Assembly (NCBI GenBank): GCA_030765045.1
Contig: CM060965.1
Location: 149,506,874 to 149,570,873 of the forward strand
Length of the DNA: 64,000 bases
Origin: Tenodera sinensis
Taxonomy: Eukaryota; Arthropoda; Insecta; Mantodea; Mantidae
Reading direction: 5' to 3'
Every line of letters starts with the position of its first letter. Within the stretch, counting starts at the first letter, position 1. Positions 42,021 through 55,924 of the stretch are shown in pieces. Under the pieces are notes generated by a model, which was not told the DNA's origin, did no database searches, and saw nothing but the letters and a program-made list of their open reading frames with translations. The position numbers and the translations under genes are program-made.

Positions 42021-44299
42021 TTTCAGGAAAGACACCTATAAAAGGCAATAGCTTATCTGAATACAAAATTTGCTTCAAATTAGAGACGTTTCCGAGATAC
42101 GCGATATATATGGTATATACAAGAATTGCTCGTTTAAAGGTGTTATTCGTTTTTGGAGCTGTCCAAGTGCACATTTTTAAAACCTTGGATAATATATGCG
42201 ACAAATTATGTTCCTGCCTTACAGGTTTCTGAGGAAAACGTGAGTTGAATAGCTTAGAAATGGATTATTTCCAGCTCCTAAATGAACGTCTACGCTTAAC
42301 TGATGCCGTATAGTGTTTCTTTCATAGCACACGGGTTAAATAAATGCAAGCAGTTATCCTGGTTCTTCATATAACTCTATGAAATAAAGTGCTGACAGCT
42401 TTATAGCAAATAAAAGAAACCAGGATTACAATGCACATTTTTATGATGTACATAACCCAGAGCCATAAAAGCGTTCCCACCTGAAATGACTTACGACCTC
42501 TAAATACAGCATATTCATGACCCCTCTGCCTTCGCCTTAACCAGCTGTTGCACATGCGGGCATTGTCAATTCCTAGCACGACAGTTACGTGTATTCCATC
42601 ACCGGTGAACTTACATTCTGCACACAACTGAAGTTCAACAAACTCAATCTTGTGGCGTAAATTAATGGTTTTGATTGTTACACTCACACAACCTGTCCTA
42701 ATCATTCTTTAACGAACAATTTTTACAAAAGCTTGTTCTTCTATCTTCATATTAATGGAGATAAAATTTTGTAGAAATGGTTTTGTACATATTTCCTTGT
42801 AGGTAAACAAAACAAATTTAATGATATGCACTATTTGGGACCATCTCTCAATTTCTTATCGTCTTACGGGGTCTCGCGAGGGACGAGGTATAACTTCTGA
42901 CCAGTGAATGCTGACAGTTGCAATACGAGGCAAGAGGAGTAGCGCTGTATTATGAACAAGGAAAGGTGGGGTAGGAGAAAAGCGTAGATACATATAAAAG
43001 CCACGTTTTAATTTTATTTAGACTTATTTGCAAACTCTTAATGCCTATTCTGAAAATGGTTGCAAATATTGCTTGAAATAAACGGCATTTATTGGGCTAA
43101 ACAGTTCTGTGTTATAAAAAGAACTTTAACTGTATCCTTAGAACCACAAAAACATGTAAAGCTTTACAATAAACATAATGCATTATTATATTGAAAAATA
43201 TAAAAAACATTTAATCCTTCTACCAACTCTCCATATATTTGTACTGAAATTAAAATCCGTATCAAAATAAATTTAAACATGTTTGTTATTACGTTATATT
43301 ACAATACAATTTCTGCTTTCGAATGAAAGGTTCTCTTTTATATCTTGTAATAAACCGCCTTTATTGGGTAGCATTAACATTTAATTATATTTTTGTGAAT
43401 TTGTATAGTTTCTGAAATTTATCGAAATGTGTTACCAGCTTGCCATAGACCAATAATCTGGCCACGTGTAGTTTCTGATGTATACGACATGCTGTGAATA
43501 AACAGTTGAGTACGATTTGTACTGAGCCATCGGAAATATTCAATACTTCCCTTTCATGTCGACATGTCATTAGTTATAACTATGTCCACCCAGTACCATG
43601 AATAGTATTGTCATTGGAGAGGGGTAAAGAGAGAGGAAAAGAAGAGGAAGGTGCGAAGGCCTCGTTAAATAATAATGATACCCTTGCATTTTTCTGAATT
43701 TGCTTTCTGTACAACGGGAATAGGATAATACAGTAGGCTTTAGCGATAGTCAAATCTTCTAAGAGCTGGTCGCTATGGGAGGGCTTTTCTGTAACTGATA
43801 AATCATAAAGGAAAGGCTAGAAAACTACCGTACACTGCCGTATATTATCGTAAGTAGGTATAGAGTATGGTAGTTTTCCTATTAGAATTGGTCAGTTAGA
43901 ACTCACTCGTGTTACCTGTAGTTGCGTGTATTGCATATCTACTGGACGTTACCTAATATCGATCGTTGTTTACATTATGTGATCATGTTTTACTGGCTTT
44001 CTCTAGAAACGGAAAGCATGAACTTTTCACTTTCTCAAAATTAACAGACGGTATATATAAAGGGCCGTTTGGCCTACGGAACAGTAGTATCTTCAAAAAC
44101 ATTTTGAGCTTCCTTAATTTGTACTACAGTTTAGATCAAAGGCTCTCGAATGATAGTTATTTTGAACCAAAAAGTACAACTTCTATTTTGATCACAGTGA
44201 TCAAAGTTATGATTACAGTTCTGGTGATCATTATGTTTGAATTTCTCATTACATTTCTTAATTAGCTGTATTTTTACTTTGTCTACTACATATCGTAAA
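42021..44299. other. 2.3 kb without genes; partial family F copies
   Basis: Family F fragments at about 42700-42830 and 43690-43790 (TTAATGGAGATAAAATTTTG; CTAAGAGCTGGTCGCTATG). The remainder is AT-rich and unassigned. Confidence 0.4.
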
Positions 44300-44447
44300 G
44301 TAGACGAAGTATTGTATTCCAATTCGATATCGAGATTTCACCGGAAACATGTTTTGAGGCCCCCGAATGAAAAAAACGAATTTTTCGAAAAAGGTTCGTG
44401 TGTTTGTGTGTGTGTGCGTATGTGTGTCTCTCTGTGTGTGTGTGTGT

Positions 44448-44508
<61 letters not shown>

Positions 44509-44880
44509 TGTCTGTCTGTCTGTGGACAGCATAACTGGGAAATGAAAAGTTGATTAAAAACTAATGTTAGTATTTCATTTTAATGTCCGTTAAGGTTGCG
44601 ACACCAATATTTTGAAGAACTTTCCTCCATCCTAAACTACCCTTTACATGTAAAATGTTTCGAAAATTTTTATTTTCTCTAAAATGGCTCTAACGGTTTT
44701 GATTAAAATGCCACATGTTTGAGACATTGTTATGACAAATGAAATGTATATCTTGAATTTTCTGGTAATAGCCCATGTAGTCCTATTTACTGTGGATGAA
44801 CTTTGCATAACCGGTAAACCGAAAGAAACAGACTAAATCTTAGTATACAAAAATGCAGATCCCGCTAAAACACATCATCC
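44300..44880 (+). repeat. family H repeat with embedded TG tract
   Basis: Landmarks in order: TTCACCGGAAACATG, the TG tract, GGACAGCATAACTGG, CATCCTAAACTACCC, TTCGAAAATTTTTATTTTC, TAACCGGTAAACCG and CAGATCCCGCTAAAACAC. It parallels 9640-10135 along its length. Confidence 0.8.
44399..44522. repeat. (TG)n microsatellite
   Basis: Long TG run with CG, TA and TCTC interruptions, ending in (TCTG)4. It is inside the family H copy. Confidence 0.95.
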
Positions 44881-45912
44881 CAGCCTCTGGTTTTGAAGAT
44901 CACAGATTTAAACCCGCCGGAAAGATAAGAGTTTTTTATGTGGATTTTTGGCATGCTTGGGAAGGGAAGTAATGCCGGTGGGCCCGTGTCATAAACTATC
45001 TTCAAGTCTGAGAACAAGCGGTATTTTACCCGTAATATAGAATGGGATACTGAGAACTAAGTTAAAGAGCATCCAAAAATAAAAAGTCTATTTATTTAGA
45101 TGAAAACTTACTGCATAAAAAGCTTAAAAGCAGTGTCCACTCTGGGCCTCTGTGGGAGTACTGTGCTGGAGCTTAAAGGATATTGCCCTCAATTCAATGA
45201 TTTGGTAAATAGGTATTTCTATTTGGGGGACGGGATCAGCGCACAGCGTGTCCGTATGTCTGTGAAGAGCACAACTTAAACACGAAAAATCAGTAAATAC
45301 CAGCATCCTATAAGACACGACATGGAAATCTTTTAAGAAAAATCATCCCACTCCAAAATACTTCATTATTTTTTATTTTCTGTAACCTACTTTCACTATT
45401 TTGATTAAAATCCACATGTTTAAGATATTTTCTTGAAAAGTGTGAATGATAGTGACAAATGAATATAACAATTGCTTGATGAAATGAAGGAACAACTGAA
45501 GGAGCATCATGTATTGAAACTAAAACGTGTATGGAGGTGGTGGATAATGATAAAAATATCGTAGGACCCTTAACACACTTTTGTTTCATTTATATAATAT
45601 GCAACAAATTCTCAATTGAGGGGAAAAAACCTATCGAGTTTTAAAAATTATTTACTTTTTATTCAATTTCGTCACATTTACAGAGCTTATTAGAGGGCTC
45701 AAAATTAAGATGTGTACCGAATTAGAAGTCATTTTGATGTATAGTTTTAACTTTAATTATTTAGTGAAAATATATTCAGTTGTATTTAAAAAGTCCCGGA
45801 TCAAGATATCTAAATAATTTTCTGTACTTATTTGATGCACATAATGCGAGTATGGATATATAAAAGTTGCTAAGTTCAGTATTTTATACATACTGCTTGC
45901 AATATGTATCTG
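44881..45912. other. unassigned; degraded SINE head and family H traces
   Basis: 44.88-45.00 kb shows a weak resemblance to the family D SINE (GATTTAAACCCGCC, then TTTTTTATGTG). 45.27-45.43 kb has family H-like words. No gene. Confidence 0.35.
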
Positions 45913-46299
45913 TATACCGGATGTCCCCAAAACACCGAGAACGCTTGGTATGTAACTGATCGGTTTTTAAATAGAAACCCCTGTCCGGAAATGCACGGCT
46001 GGAGTACGTCGAAATTTTAACAACCAACGATGCTGACGATTTGTTAACATTGTTAACAGTTTTGTAACCCTTTAGCCACCTGTGTACTGGGATGAACGAC
46101 CTGAGCATAACATTAATAACATTCCTGCGCATGCGCTAAATTGTTCCATCTGTACGCATTCTACTGTATTACTTGCATAGGTTCCAGTACAGTAACGTTT
46201 TTAACAGCAGTGCGACATGCACCCAGTACCCAGTGCAAAGGTGCGAAAAGACCAACATGAGCTTCAGCGCACTTTGAATCTAAATGTGCGGAATCACCT

Positions 46300-46500
46300 C
46301 AACGTCACATATTCATATCATTGGATTGGTAGAGGTGGACCAGATCCATGGCAGCACGGTTGCTGGATCTGACACCTCTCGACTATTTTCTGTGGAGTTG
46401 TATGAAGAGTATGGCACTCCTGTAACGTCAGCGGAGCACCTTATGGCTCGAGTCCACGGAGTGATCTTCAAAGACAACCGCACATATTCGGTCATATGCA
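46300..46500 (+). pseudogene. mariner-like transposase C-terminal fragment
   Basis: One frame reads WIGRGGP, and after a frameshift another reads MAARLLDLTPLDYFLW. Together they resemble the segment around the last catalytic Asp of insect mariner-type transposases (RGG...ARSPDLTPLDYFLWG), with the SPD triplet changed. The N-terminal two thirds are missing. Confidence 0.7.
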
Positions 46501-46693
46501 TTAGGGCCACTGCAATGACGTAAGAGTCATTCCCATTTGTAATGTAGGCAGCTCGGTGTTGGATTTATTGACGAAATGTGAATGTACACCCATCTCACAC
46601 TTCGATGCGCTACAATGTCCAAAACATGCATTCCGGACAGGTGTTCCTGTTTGAAAACCGATCCGTCCTGCACAACTACTAAGCGTTTTCGGT

Positions 46694-46694
<1 letters not shown>

Positions 46695-46733
<39 letters not shown>
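46695..46733. repeat. poly(T) tract
   Basis: Run of about 39 T inside the right terminal repeat of the mariner-like element. Confidence 0.95.
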
Positions 46734-46734
<1 letters not shown>

Positions 46735-46753
46735 TTGGACTCCCTGTATATAT

Positions 46754-47419
46754 GGTGGAAGGGAAGTCATTACATCCCATCTAATATGTGTTTCATAGAA
46801 GCATTACAAACAAAAATGTCGAATGGCATTTTGTTCTTTGATCAGTCGATTTCGAAAAAATAAATGGTTTTTGAGCCAAATTGGATGCATAATTCCACAA
46901 GAATGTACGAAGATAACAGTTTGTTACTTGTAAAACGGGTAGAGTGACATATAGCTTCGGTAGTAACTATGGGACATCACACAGAGTTTCGAAATAATTA
47001 ATCACTTCAAAGACGTGAAGGAATATTCCGATCACCTCTTGCAGACATGAAGTAAGTCGACAACATTGCGTTGAGGTTGGTCAGGAGATGACCTGGTTTC
47101 TGGATAAAAACAGGTAGGGCGCTTTCGCTTTCGCGTTATGTTTAGGTAGCTAACGCTTGTGATTGGCCTACACTCGCACAGTAAAAGGTCAAGGCACGGT
47201 ATGTGTTTATGCGCTCAAGAGCACCGTTACGCTGTTTGTTTATGTACTGACCTAGTGAAAGTGACACCAACACAATATGCAGTGTTGCCAACTTGTTTTT
47301 GGCAAAACTAAAATATTTACGTAGGAGATGGCCAGAGTCAAAAACGTAAGATAGAAAATGTCTTCCAAATGCTAAGATCTACCACTGGTTTAAATTAATG
47401 TAATGACTTCCCTTCCACC
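46754..47419. mobile_element. intact copy of the inverted-repeat DNA element (MITE-like)
   Basis: Perfect 22-bp terminal inverted repeats at 46754-46775 (GGTGGAAGGGAAGTC...) and 47398-47419. The body (666 bp) aligns with 17276-17617 and then 25560-25887, showing the LTR-element insertion site undisturbed near 47090-47100 (GATGACCTGGTTTCTGG). Non-coding. It begins four bases after the end of the mariner-like element. A target duplication was not resolved. Confidence 0.9.
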
Positions 47420-48014
47420 GGCATATATCAATATTTTTCAGTTTCTTAGACTCTGAAATAATTTGAGTAGTACATAGACTTTTATGGACAATATTAATGT
47501 CATAACTCGTATATGTTTACAAGAAATAAACTTTCTTATACTACCAGGTCGTGCTTCAATGGTAAATATATTATACTGAATTTCTTTGAACAGCGCGAAG
47601 ATTTTTTTACACAAAATTAGATGCTTCCAGCAGCGTACATACTAGATGTCAATGTCTTTTCGTTCACTGACCACAGTAGGAGCGAAATTCAATCGTAAAA
47701 ATCCGAAAAAAAACCGAGTTGTATTTGTTCTTTAACTTGTGGGTTGACGTAATTTATTGCCATGCTCTGCCTGTGTAGCACCTTGAACATTGCCGCTCAT
47801 GAAACAAGACATGCCGCCGTGTGAAGGACAAGGATAGGGGCATGCTCTCATGTCATAATCAACATTTCGAAATTTTGGCCAGTTGGAAGTCAGTAGGATC
47901 TCCCGAGATTTTACGAGCTCTCGTATCGCAATAACATCAAATTGATAGTGTATTTAGCCATTATTTAGGAACTTCTTCTAATTAAGTCCTAATAATGGAG
48001 AAGCTACCGAGCGA
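47420..48014. other. unassigned sequence
   Basis: No recognisable gene or element. Confidence 0.4.
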
Positions 48015-48150
48015 AAAGTATCAGGTGGTAACGCCTGTGGCGAGCCTTCGGTAGGTCCTGGGTTCAAATCCCGTAGGCCTACCAATTTGGCACACATTTT
48101 TCTTGGCTTCCTTAATCACCAAGGTAAGTATGGGATTGGAAAGTTAATAT
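48015..48150 (+). mobile_element. SINE family C-like, partial
   Basis: TATCAGGTGGTAACGCCTG then GGTCCTGGGTTCAAATCCC form the A- and B-box region. TTTTTCTTGGCTTCC and AATCACCAAGG follow as in family C. Unusually it contains GTAGGCCTACCA after the B box, but no cloverleaf closes. Confidence 0.6.
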
Positions 48151-48599
48151 TTTGACCCAAAGTTTCATCTTAAGTCTAAAGCAACATTATAGCTAAACAT
48201 GGATGGCAAGAGATTCCCGAGACGTGAGACGTGAGACTGAGTGTATAGCACAGATCCAGGATATAAACGCCAAATCGGGATCAACGAAGCAAAGAAGGAT
48301 GCTAATATATTCTTATGGAAGAGACTCGGGAGACGTGAATTTGCTCATAGTGCCATCTATCCTTATATTACGAAGGCAGGTCCGCTGGAACGGCACCATA
48401 ATGTAATGAGCCTGACACGTGCAGCAGCAGAGATACAGTTACCTAGCACTAAGGTCTCTGTGAACACGTGGTGAAGCAAAATGGTAGTTGTAGGGATGAC
48501 ACCTAGGAAGCTAACTGACCCTCGGCATATGGCTATGCATTTTGATTAGATTAGAAGTGGAGGGGATTCCATACTGAGGTATAGACACAGGTATTTGTG
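48151..48599. other. unassigned sequence with short open frames
   Basis: 48.20-48.48 kb has overlapping frames on the plus strand (48203-48406; 48241-48474) and lower AT content. No domain recognised. It might be a decayed transposon ORF. Confidence 0.35.
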
Positions 48600-48985
48600 T
48601 GTCAGATTCCACGGAGGAAAGGATGAGATTGGGGCGCTGTGCGGGATATGCCGGAACGAGGATTAGGTGCGCAAGCCAGTGTTACAGTCCCTAACTGAGC
48701 TGGAGGTACTTCTTCTTCGCTCCAGGGTTCGGGAAGCAGCCGCCACGGAATAGGGGTTTGCCATTGCCCCACCCACCGTGTAGGCGACCACAAACCACCC
48801 ATACACCAAGTCCTTAGATATAAGACAGTGCCACAGTTGCCCATCGTCAGCATTGCAATCCGGCGACCCGTGAAAATCCCCGAAGGGGGGAAAAAATGTC
48901 AGGAAGGTTGGCCATGGGAATCAAACCCACGACTTCCCGAATGCGAGTTACGCATGTTGCCGCAGCGCCGTCTTGCTTGGTGAAC
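48600..48985 (-). mobile_element. tRNA-derived SINE, family C
   Basis: The minus-strand head AAGACGGCGCTGCGGCAAC with B box GTGGGTTTGATTCCC is at the right. The body includes CAGCATTGCAATCC and CGCTCCAGGG regions. About 385 bp. Confidence 0.6.
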
Positions 48986-49680
48986 ATGTATTTAAAACGA
49001 CGTGAAATAAATGGAGAGAGGGTATAGGAAGAGAAGCTGCCGTATATTCTCTTCGAAGGCGTTATCTTAAATGTAAAAAAGTGTTATATATTTAGGTCTT
49101 ACGCGATCAATTTCCTTCTATAATATAAACATGAATGAACTGGAGCACAACTCCACTGCCATTAATGGATCAGTGGGGAAGCATGAAATAGGAAATATAC
49201 CAGTCAGGTAATCTCGTTTCAAATGCATAAGGCGGAAATTTGACCAGTAATTACTCTGTAAAATTTAGAACTTGCATGATTATGAGTAACAAATGATTGC
49301 AGAACCAAGGATTTGGGTAAAATAGCAATCCGAAAATAATACAAATGTAGGGGAGCTCGGAACATCGATGCTTGTTGTAAACTATTTGGAAGCAGTAGTT
49401 TCAAATGTTTACAGCATAGGGTGAAGTTAGGGTTCTAATATAAGCGCATATAGAGGTTTCAGTTTCTTAATTTTTTGGATTTCATGTTAAATCGCTGCTT
49501 CCAAATCAGCGTTTTCACGCAGCAACACAAGAAACAGTTTAGCTACTTTTAAAAGATTTGAGTTTCAAAGCTTAAAATGACTAATTAATTTTTTACAGTA
49601 TTAATTGAAACTTTTTACAAGCTTATTTTAGAAATAGTCATAAATCTAGTTTTTCGTAATGTTTTCTAAAACAGCGTTCT
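48986..49680. other. unassigned AT-rich sequence
   Basis: Nothing recognised. Confidence 0.35.
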
Positions 49681-49689
49681 GTTTCAGGA

Positions 49690-49830
49690 AGTGGCTCTAG
49701 GGAATGATAGAGCATAATGGTTAGGGTCCGTACCTTTAAACAGCTGCCGCCAAATGAGGTGTTTGCAAGTTACCTCCACAAGGGCAGAGCGTGACGTCAT
49801 TGTGCGGGTACATTGGCAGTACAAAACACA
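49690..49830 (+). repeat. possible tRNA-like SINE head, degraded
   Basis: ATAGAGCATAATGGTTAGGG resembles an A-box/D-arm and TTTGCAAGTTACCTCC a weak B box about 45 bases on. Low support. Confidence 0.3.
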
Positions 49831-49884
49831 CTGCCTACAGCGCATAGTGTCTCTCGAATGTGTTGATTGTTCCATACAATAAAA

Positions 49885-49980
49885 TGCCTGCAGCACGAAA
49901 ATCGAAATATTCACCTGTTCCTGAGCTTGTACAAGAATTTGGGAGTGAATATTTTACTACAAATGATGACAACTTTGTAC
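49885..49980 (+). pseudogene. hAT/BED-finger N-terminal fragment, possible
   Basis: The frame beginning at 49884 reads MPAARKSKYSPVPELVQEFG then SEYFTTND. It resembles the start of the BED region of the hAT lineage at 37.1 kb (LISEFGAEVFSIDG). The expected FC..C does not follow in frame. Short and uncertain. Confidence 0.35.
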
Positions 49981-52334
<2,354 letters not shown>

Positions 52335-52560
52335 ATCTGATGTGTTGCACTCACACGACTTTCTCTTCTCTTGTGCTAATCATTCTTACAAATTCTTAAA
52401 GTCTTATTCTTATATCTTCTTCATGTTAGTTGCGATAAACATTTGCATAAATTATCTTATTATTTATCTTCTTGTAGGCACAAGGAGAACACAGTAGACA
52501 CTCAAATCTTTAGAAGCTTTCAAACTCCCTCCTCTTTGCATGGTTAACATAATAAAATGA
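52335..52560 (+). repeat. dispersed repeat family F
   Basis: Contains TTGCACTCACACGACTTTC, ATTCTTACAAATTC, TTCTTCATGTTAGTTGCG, CTTCTTGTAGGCACAAGG and CTTTGCATGGTTAAC, the fullest version of the family in the window. Confidence 0.7.
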
Positions 52561-52639
52561 ATAACGATGTTCACAAGTATAAATTCTCCAAAACTCATAC
52601 AAATAACGAGGAATATCTCCGAAATGGTTCACTGTACCA

Positions 52640-53030
52640 ATTTATTTAGACATGTGTTTGGAGCAAGATCTACATTTTTGTACAGTAAGATTTGATCTGT
52701 CTTTTACAGTTTACCAGTTATGCAAAAGTCATCAGAAGTAAATAGGACTACATAGGCTATAGCCAAAAAACTCAAATGATAAATTTCATTTGCCATAAAA
52801 ATATCTCCAATATATAGCATTTTAATGAAAATCGTTTGAGCCATTTTAAGAAAATCTAAATTTTCGAAACGTTTTCCATGTAAAGGGTGGTTTAGAGTGT
52901 AGGAATTTTCACCAAAACCTTCGTGTTGCATCCTTGAAAGACATTAAACTTATATACCAACTTTGGTTTCTAACCGACTTTTCGTTTTTGAGTTATGTTG
53001 TCCACAGACTGACAGACAGACAGAAACACA

Positions 53031-53078
<48 letters not shown>

Positions 53079-53092
53079 ACACGCACACAGAC
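52640..53092 (-). repeat. family H repeat with embedded CA tract
   Basis: Reverse of the 9.6-10.1 and 44.3-44.9 kb copies: GCAAGATCTACATTTTTGTA, TTTACAGTTTACCAGTTATG, GAAAATCTAAATTTTCGAAA, GGTGGTTTAGAGTGTAGG and CCGACTTTTCGTTTTTGAG, then (GACA)4 and a CA tract at 53026-53092. Confidence 0.85.
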
Positions 53093-53734
53093 AATGTTTG
53101 AACTGGCTTTTAAAAGACCCCAGCTTCGTATTCCGTTTTATATATCTGATGTGTAGAAATAGGAGATTTATTCGAATTTCAGAGACACAGAATTTAATTT
53201 ATAACAGTGGAAGTGATTCATATTATTGCATAGTGTTTCCAAATCAGCCCTTTGTTTTACCACATAAGAGCAAACTCCGGTACAAGAATCGATTGAGCAC
53301 TCAAACTAATCCCGCTTCTGTTAAGCAAACAGGGGTAGGGTGTGTAAATATATGCACTGAAGATCTATACTCACTTTAGAGTAAGTGTTCTGCCTTGGGT
53401 ATATACCTAGTTAATACTGCTCTGTGATCGCTCTGACGTTTGATACTATTAACTGCTTCGCAGTTCTCAACATAAGCTCACTGGGAACGGTTCATCAGAC
53501 CCAGGGGACTCGCGCGATACCTTGACCGACCTTCATTTTTTACCTGGTAAACATACAGATATCGGTCAAGGTCATGAGCAAAATGCGCTCTCTGAGCACA
53601 GGTTGCCCAACCCTGTGGTACGTGAATCCTTGTCTGAACATATTCATGTTACGGTTGGGGTTGCACAACGGGAGAAAACTGGCGCACTTCATCTACATAA
53701 GTCCATCGCTATTAACACCTTCAGGAGGACCAAG
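53093..53734. other. unassigned sequence
   Basis: Open frames here are short and unremarkable. No element recognised. Confidence 0.35.
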
Positions 53735-54080
53735 CAGGATGGCTCAGACAGTAGCGCCTATTGCCCACATTCGGAAGGTCCTGGTTTCGATTCCTATAAT
53801 CGACCCTCTGGCCCATGGGTATTTTCGAGTTTCCGTGGGTCACCAGGCCAATGTTGGAAAGGATAATTATTTGCTCTAAATTTACTTTCATCTTCATTTC
53901 CATCCGCTCTTTTCAGGGACGGGAATGACGATGAGAGACGGTGGCGCTGCTGTGTGAGATCTTTGCGCACTGTAACTGCTTTTCCAGGACCTTCTAGATT
54001 AACGGACCTGAGCCTGGCATCCCAGTTGTACAAAAATGGCGTCGGCTGGTGGGAGTGATTTCTGAGGTGTTTCCACACGC
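53735..54080 (+). mobile_element. tRNA-derived SINE, family C
   Basis: Head: AGGATGGCTCAGACAGTAGC (A box), CATTCGGAAGGTCCTGG then TTTCGATTCC (B box). Body: GTATTTTCGAGTTTCCGTGG, TCACCAGGCCAATGTTGG, CATCTTCATTTCCATCCG and GGTGGCGCTGCTGTGTGAG, parallel to the 14762-15355 copy. Confidence 0.8.
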
Positions 54081-54428
54081 TGTTTTTCGTATTATTTTCT
54101 ATGTCTTCGAGTTATTGTTTCTTATAATAATTCCTATGTAAGTTTGTCTTCATATTAGCAAAGCGAGTGTTTCAAAAGTTTTATTTGGGCAGTATAGGAA
54201 CAGGAATAAATGTAATAACGTTTTGACTGTGCCGTGTGCTATCCACGTGTTCATGTTTATTGTGTTCCATCTAGGACTATGGCTACATTAGCCGTATAGT
54301 GTGGTTAATTTATCTGTTTGCAAGTACAATTTGTGTCACGATTACAGTGGTGAGAGGTTGTTGAAGAAAAACTGTTCCAGTAGTGTATATTAATGTTGCC
54401 ATACTACAACCTAACCTCAAACACGACA

Positions 54429-54494
54429 ATGCACCGTAACTGTTGCATTCCCGGATGCAAATTAAAAATCAGAAACTTTCAGTTAAAACAAAAG
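54429..54494 (+). CDS. possible first exon of a THAP-type zinc-finger protein
   Basis: An ATG opens 22 codons reading MHRNCCIPGCKLKIRNFQLK plus two more residues, followed at once by a consensus splice donor (AAAAG, then GTAAAT). The CCIPGCK string matches the start of THAP zinc fingers (M.NCC.PGC), which continue with a distant C-x2-H, and phase-0 splicing after a short first exon is plausible. No second exon with the expected Phe-Pro and Trp motif was found in the following 1.4 kb. It may be a host gene, a P-element-like relic or chance. Confidence 0.3.
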
Positions 54495-55924
54495 GTAAAT
54501 TACAACATAAAGCTTCTAAATTCAGTATTTAATTACAATAAATTGCAGCGTTATGTGTATTAGTTGCCGGTGTGTATATAACATGGTGAATAGTGTGAAT
54601 AGTGAAAGACAATAATTTCGAGTGAATTCAATTAGTGGCATCTGCAACACCAACAGTTTGTTTCATGTAAGTAGTATGCTGCTCATATTTGTACATTATC
54701 TTTTGTCTTTGTAATTTAAATGTGTAGCTGTAGTTTAGAAGAAATGTGTTATGTTGCTGCATGTAAAACTGTAGACTATAGCAAAGTTTGGTAAATATTT
54801 ACAAAATCGTCCGCTCGAGAAAACGAATGAAACATAGTGCAATGGATGCAGTTTTTATTGCTGATTACGATCTTGTAAGTTTTATTGTGCGCTCAAGCTT
54901 CGTGTTTTATTTATGAGAAAATTTCGTACGGTCGATAAAGTGGTTTTATTTCGCTTATGCGGCGGATATTTAGCTAATAAATGTGCATAAACGAGTGTAA
55001 TATATGCTACAATGATTGATTAATGCATTTACGTTGAAATGATTGCATAAACACTACCCAAATTGTAAATATTTCGATAACACAGGACCCTGTCACCCCA
55101 CTCATATGCAAAACTAACCTAACCTAAGCTAACACAATGTTGTTTTACAATACTGATTTAAGATTGCGTATTTCATGTATTTCATTTACAGTGCTGTTTT
55201 ACGGTTATTATTTTTAATATTTCATCTGCTTTTGTGGATTCCCCCTGTAAAATAAAGTGTCCTGAAGTGCTGAGTAATATGTTGTTGCAAACTGAGTAAT
55301 CAAGTTCTCAGTAATAGTAAAAGCAAAATTTCACCCTAAAGGTTTTGAATTCAGTAGGTAGCTTTAGGTCATTCTAAATAGCAGCATTTGTATATCAGCC
55401 ATCCAGTATAGTATGTTTTGTGTAGGTATATAACATTATGCACATTGTACAAATGTGAAAAACAGTGTAAACAATGATTAATAATTGAGTCAACTCACTG
55501 TCAACACTTCTGTTTTATTTAAGTAACATGCTGCTTGCAGTTTTGTCTATCTTCTTTGTAATTTGAGTGTGTAATGCAGTTACATAATGGCATGTAAACC
55601 TGTAGATTGCATGAATGATATTTGAGGTTATATATTTCATTGCCCATGGTTTATCGTTTAATATTAAGTGTCATTCTTTTTTGTTTACTTGAGTTTATGT
55701 TTAAGACAGTGTTTTTGTGTTTAACACAGCCCATATTCACAAAATAGGCGTGTTATTACACCACATTTTTATTTTACTGCGTTGAAATCGTAGCCTGTAG
55801 ACGAGTTGTTTACAAGTAGTTCCCACCACATAGGCCGCCATCTTGAATCACAGTGTCAGGTCCGGTATTTAGGAGGTCCTGGCTTTTCTCGCATAGGAGT
55901 GGCGTTGCAGTGGTCTGTTCTGGT
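54495..55924. other. 1.4 kb of low-repeat AT-rich DNA
   Basis: Unusually free of the repeat families seen elsewhere; would be intron if the 54.43-kb exon is real. Holds a short telomere-like CTAACCTAACCTAA at 55114-55127. Confidence 0.4.

Larger units (their letters stand above)
45913..46750 (+). mobile_element. mariner-like DNA transposon, broken
   Basis: Long terminal inverted repeats are visible. The left TATACCGGATGTCC...AAAACACCGAGAACGCTT, then ATCGGTTTTTAAATAG and CCCCTGTCCGGAA, is matched in reverse from 46750 by TATACAGGGAGTCC...ACACCGAAAACGCTT, ATCGGTTTTCAAACAG and CACCTGTCCGGAA. The ends sit at TA. About 840 bp long, it keeps only part of a transposase (46300-46500). A long T run (46695-46733) has expanded inside the right repeat. 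Confidence 0.85.

Noticed and set aside
46284..46523. Single intact 79-residue protein
   Set aside because: The recognisable transposase motifs are split between two frames, so this is a frameshifted relic.
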